From the NCBI GenBank assembly GCA_964446115.1, contig CAYUNE010000018.1:1-64000 (forward strand): a DNA stretch of 64,000 nucleotides, read 5' to 3'. The translations under genes and the position numbers were made by a program. Shown in pieces: positions 62,204 through 64,000 of the stretch; the stretch's first letter is position 1, and each line of letters opens with the position of its first letter. The DNA is from CAYUNE01 sp964446115 (GTDB taxonomy: Bacteria; Desulfobacterota; Desulfobulbia; Desulfobulbales; Desulfobulbaceae). The notes beneath the pieces were generated by a model. The model made no database searches, was not told the origin of the DNA, and worked only from the letters and a program-made list of their open reading frames with translations.

Positions 62204-64000
62204 TCACCGGTGCCCTTCTTCCCCTTTCCAAAAGGGTCGGTACCACCTGGCCGGTTCAAAATTCTTTGCGGCGTTGATTTCACCGAATGTGAGTACCGTG
62301 GGGGCGTCATGATTGCCCGCGGTCTGCAAAACGACCTCTTCCCGGTCAGGACGTCCGCCACTGCCCGGATCAACCCTGACAAAGAGCTGGTCTAGGGATT
62401 GACGCTCAATGGTCAGTCCGCCGAAGAGCAGATCAATGGTATCGATGCGGTCTCCAACGGCATCAAACTCATAAAGGGCATTGGCAATATCGGTCCAGGC
62501 AGGCAGGGCGCCCACCGCCCCGGAGATGCGGTTGGAGTTTCGTTTCATCTCGCGGTTGTCGTCAAAACCGACATATACCCCCACCGCGTAGCCGCTCTCC
62601 ACCGAGAGACGGGAATCACCGTCCCGGGCCAGGGTGGGAATAAAACCGAGAAAGGCGGCATTGGTGTAACGATTTGCGGTGCCGGTTTTTCCCATGATCG
62701 GCACCATGAGATCAAGGTCGGCCAGCTCCTTTTCCCGTTGTTCTTCACGGCTATGCAGGCGGACATGGGCGGCGGCATATTTTCCGGTACCATATCTGAT
62801 CACATTTTGCAGGATATGCCCCACCGCATAGCGGGTTTGATCATCCACCACCCGGACGGGACGGCTTTTTTGTTCATAGATAACCTCGCCGTTGGGAAAC
62901 TCGATCCTTTCGATGATCGCCAGTCCTTCCTCACCGTCATCGCCATCGCCGTCTCCATCGCTGTACCGGTAATGCCTCCCCGTCACCATGCTCTCGTACA
63001 TCCTGGTACCCTCCATGAGACTGATCACATTGGCGCCCAGGGGAAAGGACAGCACCGGTTCCAGATTGCTTCTCACTCCCATTTCCCGGGCAAGTGCCAT
63101 GAGGTAGCGCAATGACAGCATCACCCTGAAATCGGGCAGACTGATGAGGACATCCATGCTGTACGGCGGAGAGGCGGAAAGCCTTGCCAACTCCCGCTGG
63201 ATCTGCTCTCTCACCAGACGCAGGGAAAAGGCGGAAAGGCGACCGTCGATGAGGATATCGTCCCAGAAACTCTGCCGTTCAAAACCGTCCACCGCCTCGA
63301 GCTCTCCAACAATATCATCGGAGGAAAGGGGATACCAGTCCGCACTTCTGTAGTTGCGGACGGAAAACAGCAGTTTTCCTTTCCCGTCCCGGTAAAATCT
63401 CCCGGCGCAGCCACCCTCAGCTTGCAGAGGGCGGCGTCCGAAAAAGGGGCGCCAGGAATCGGCCACCGTCCTTTCGATATTTTTGCGGCAGATGGCCAGG
63501 GCCGGCAGTGACTGCCGCAGTTCCAGGTAGTTGTCGGCGAGCAACCGTTGCCGGAGTTTGAGTTCCTGCCGTTCCTTCTCCTTGAGGTCTTTCCGGGTGA
63601 GTTCCTCCTCGATTTCCCGGCGGAAGAGATCGAAGTCAAGCCCGTATTGCAGCTCCTTAAGGCGCCTGTACTCATCCAGCCGGTCGGCAAAGAGAAAATC
63701 CGCTTCCAGATTGCGAATGGCGGCGAAAAAAGCGGCCCTTTCCAGGTTGCGGCGATTGACTATGATGCCGAAACGATCCCGGATGCGTTGCCTGAAGGAT
63801 GCCGGTGATTCGGTTCCATCCTGCCGCCGGCGCGGCGCCATATCGAGCCTGGCCGCCATCTCCCGTAACTGAACAGGGGTAAGATGATCAGTGAGGTGGT
63901 AGAGCAACCAGACAGCGGCGACATTTTCCGAATGCACCCCGGCCCAGCTCATGGAAACCCGGTAATGGGGGGAGTGATGATCGGGACGCGGAAAGTAGGC
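62204..64000 (-). CDS. Class A penicillin-binding protein-like transpeptidase (N-terminus outside the window)
   Basis: The frame is open to the window edge, so at least 598 residues of the C-terminal part are present and the glycosyltransferase domain and SxxK motif are missing from view. Numbering from the ATG at 63952, HSENVAAVWLLYHL (residues 7-20) fits the SxN motif. LEPVLSFPLGANVISLMEGT (297-316) fits the segment that normally follows soon after it, and IMGKTGTANRYTNAAFLGF (419-437) holds the KTG motif. About 270 residues of charged, helical sequence separate the first two, far more than usual. The end has YVGFDDNREM. It cross-links peptidoglycan in the periplasm if active. Confidence 0.75.
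   Translation of the reverse strand, partial: AYFPRPDHHSPHYRVSMSWAGVHSENVAAVWLLYHLTDHLTPVQLREMAARLDMAPRRRQDGTESPASFRQRIRDRFGIIVNRRNLERAAFFAAIRNLEADFLFADRLDEYRRLKELQYGLDFDLFRREIEEELTRKDLKEKERQELKLRQRLLADNYLELRQSLPALAICRKNIERTVADSWRPFFGRRPLQAEGGCAGRFYRDGKGKLLFSVRNYRSADWYPLSSDDIVGELEAVDGFERQSFWDDILIDGRLSAFSLRLVREQIQRELARLSASPPYSMDVLISLPDFRVMLSLRYLMALAREMGVRSNLEPVLSFPLGANVISLMEGTRMYESMVTGRHYRYSDGDGDGDDGEEGLAIIERIEFPNGEVIYEQKSRPVRVVDDQTRYAVGHILQNVIRYGTGKYAAAHVRLHSREEQREKELADLDLMVPIMGKTGTANRYTNAAFLGFIPTLARDGDSRLSVESGYAVGVYVGFDDNREMKRNSNRISGAVGALPAWTDIANALYEFDAVGDRIDTIDLLFGGLTIERQSLDQLFVRVDPGSGGRPDREEVVLQTAGNHDAPTVLTFGEINAAKNFEPARWYRPFWKGEEGHR

Noticed and set aside
1..64000. tRNA, rRNA, CRISPR arrays and prophage genes
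   Set aside because: No tRNA-like cloverleaf, rRNA segment, regular spaced repeats, cas genes or phage structural genes were recognised while reading the intergenic regions and proteins.

Overview
This window most likely comes from a Gram-negative, anaerobic member of the Desulfobacterota, probably a Desulfobulbales-type sulfate reducer or sulfur disproportionator. That placement is an inference. It rests on a nuo operon that runs nuoABCD-HIJK with no nuoE, nuoF or nuoG and carries extra antiporter-like subunits, on a Wza/Wzc-type capsule export system, and on generally GC-rich coding with AT-rich islands in the polysaccharide locus. No rRNA, tRNA, CRISPR array, prophage or intact insertion sequence was recognised.

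Layout. (1) 1-11189, plus strand: a tightly overlapping respiratory complex I operon (end of nuoA, then nuoB, C, D, H, I, J, K, an extra MrpD-like antiporter subunit, a 92-residue membrane protein, a NuoL-like subunit, nuoM, nuoN). The NADH-oxidising NuoEFG module is absent, so electrons probably enter from another donor. (2) 11379-18509, minus strand: a polysaccharide assembly and export operon (outer-membrane beta-barrel, Wza-like export protein, Wzz/BY-kinase, Wzy/ligase-TPR fusion). (3) 18510-24460: a regulatory gap holding a 230-bp element with inverted-repeat ends, an exported DUF362 protein, a GNAT acetyltransferase, a possible decayed reading frame, and a secreted LRR/Ig-like/calcium-repeat protein closed by a strong terminator. 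(4) 24646-48374: a large exopolysaccharide locus with acetyltransferases, a second Wzy-like protein, four glycosyltransferases including a WecG/TagA type, a tandem pair of secreted beta-helix proteins, NodB-type deacetylases, an inverted Wzx flippase, an amidotransferase, UDP-GlcNAc 2-epimerase, and an AlgI/AlgJ-like O-acetylation pair. The stretch from about 32.2 to 37 kb is visibly AT-rich. (5) 48939-58485, minus strand: housekeeping genes (tatA, MTA/SAH deaminase, purine nucleoside phosphorylase, thrC, gpmI, rsfS, topB, an alpha/beta hydrolase, a small DUF3135-like protein). (6) 58486-64000, minus strand: a Lys/Ala-rich membrane-anchored coiled-coil protein, a TPR lipoprotein, and the C-terminal part of an unusual class A penicillin-binding protein that runs off the window.

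How the parts work together. The complex I-like machine should couple reduction of menaquinone to ion pumping. Regions 2 and 4 look like one Wzx/Wzy-dependent surface polysaccharide system. Sugars are made and transferred in the cytoplasm (WecB, WecG, GT4 enzymes), decorated (acetyl, amide, deacetylation), flipped by Wzx, polymerised by a Wzy-like protein under control of the Wzz/BY-kinase, and exported through Wza and the barrel. The secreted beta-helix proteins may trim or remodel the product. No initiating phosphoglycosyltransferase was found here, so it must be encoded elsewhere.
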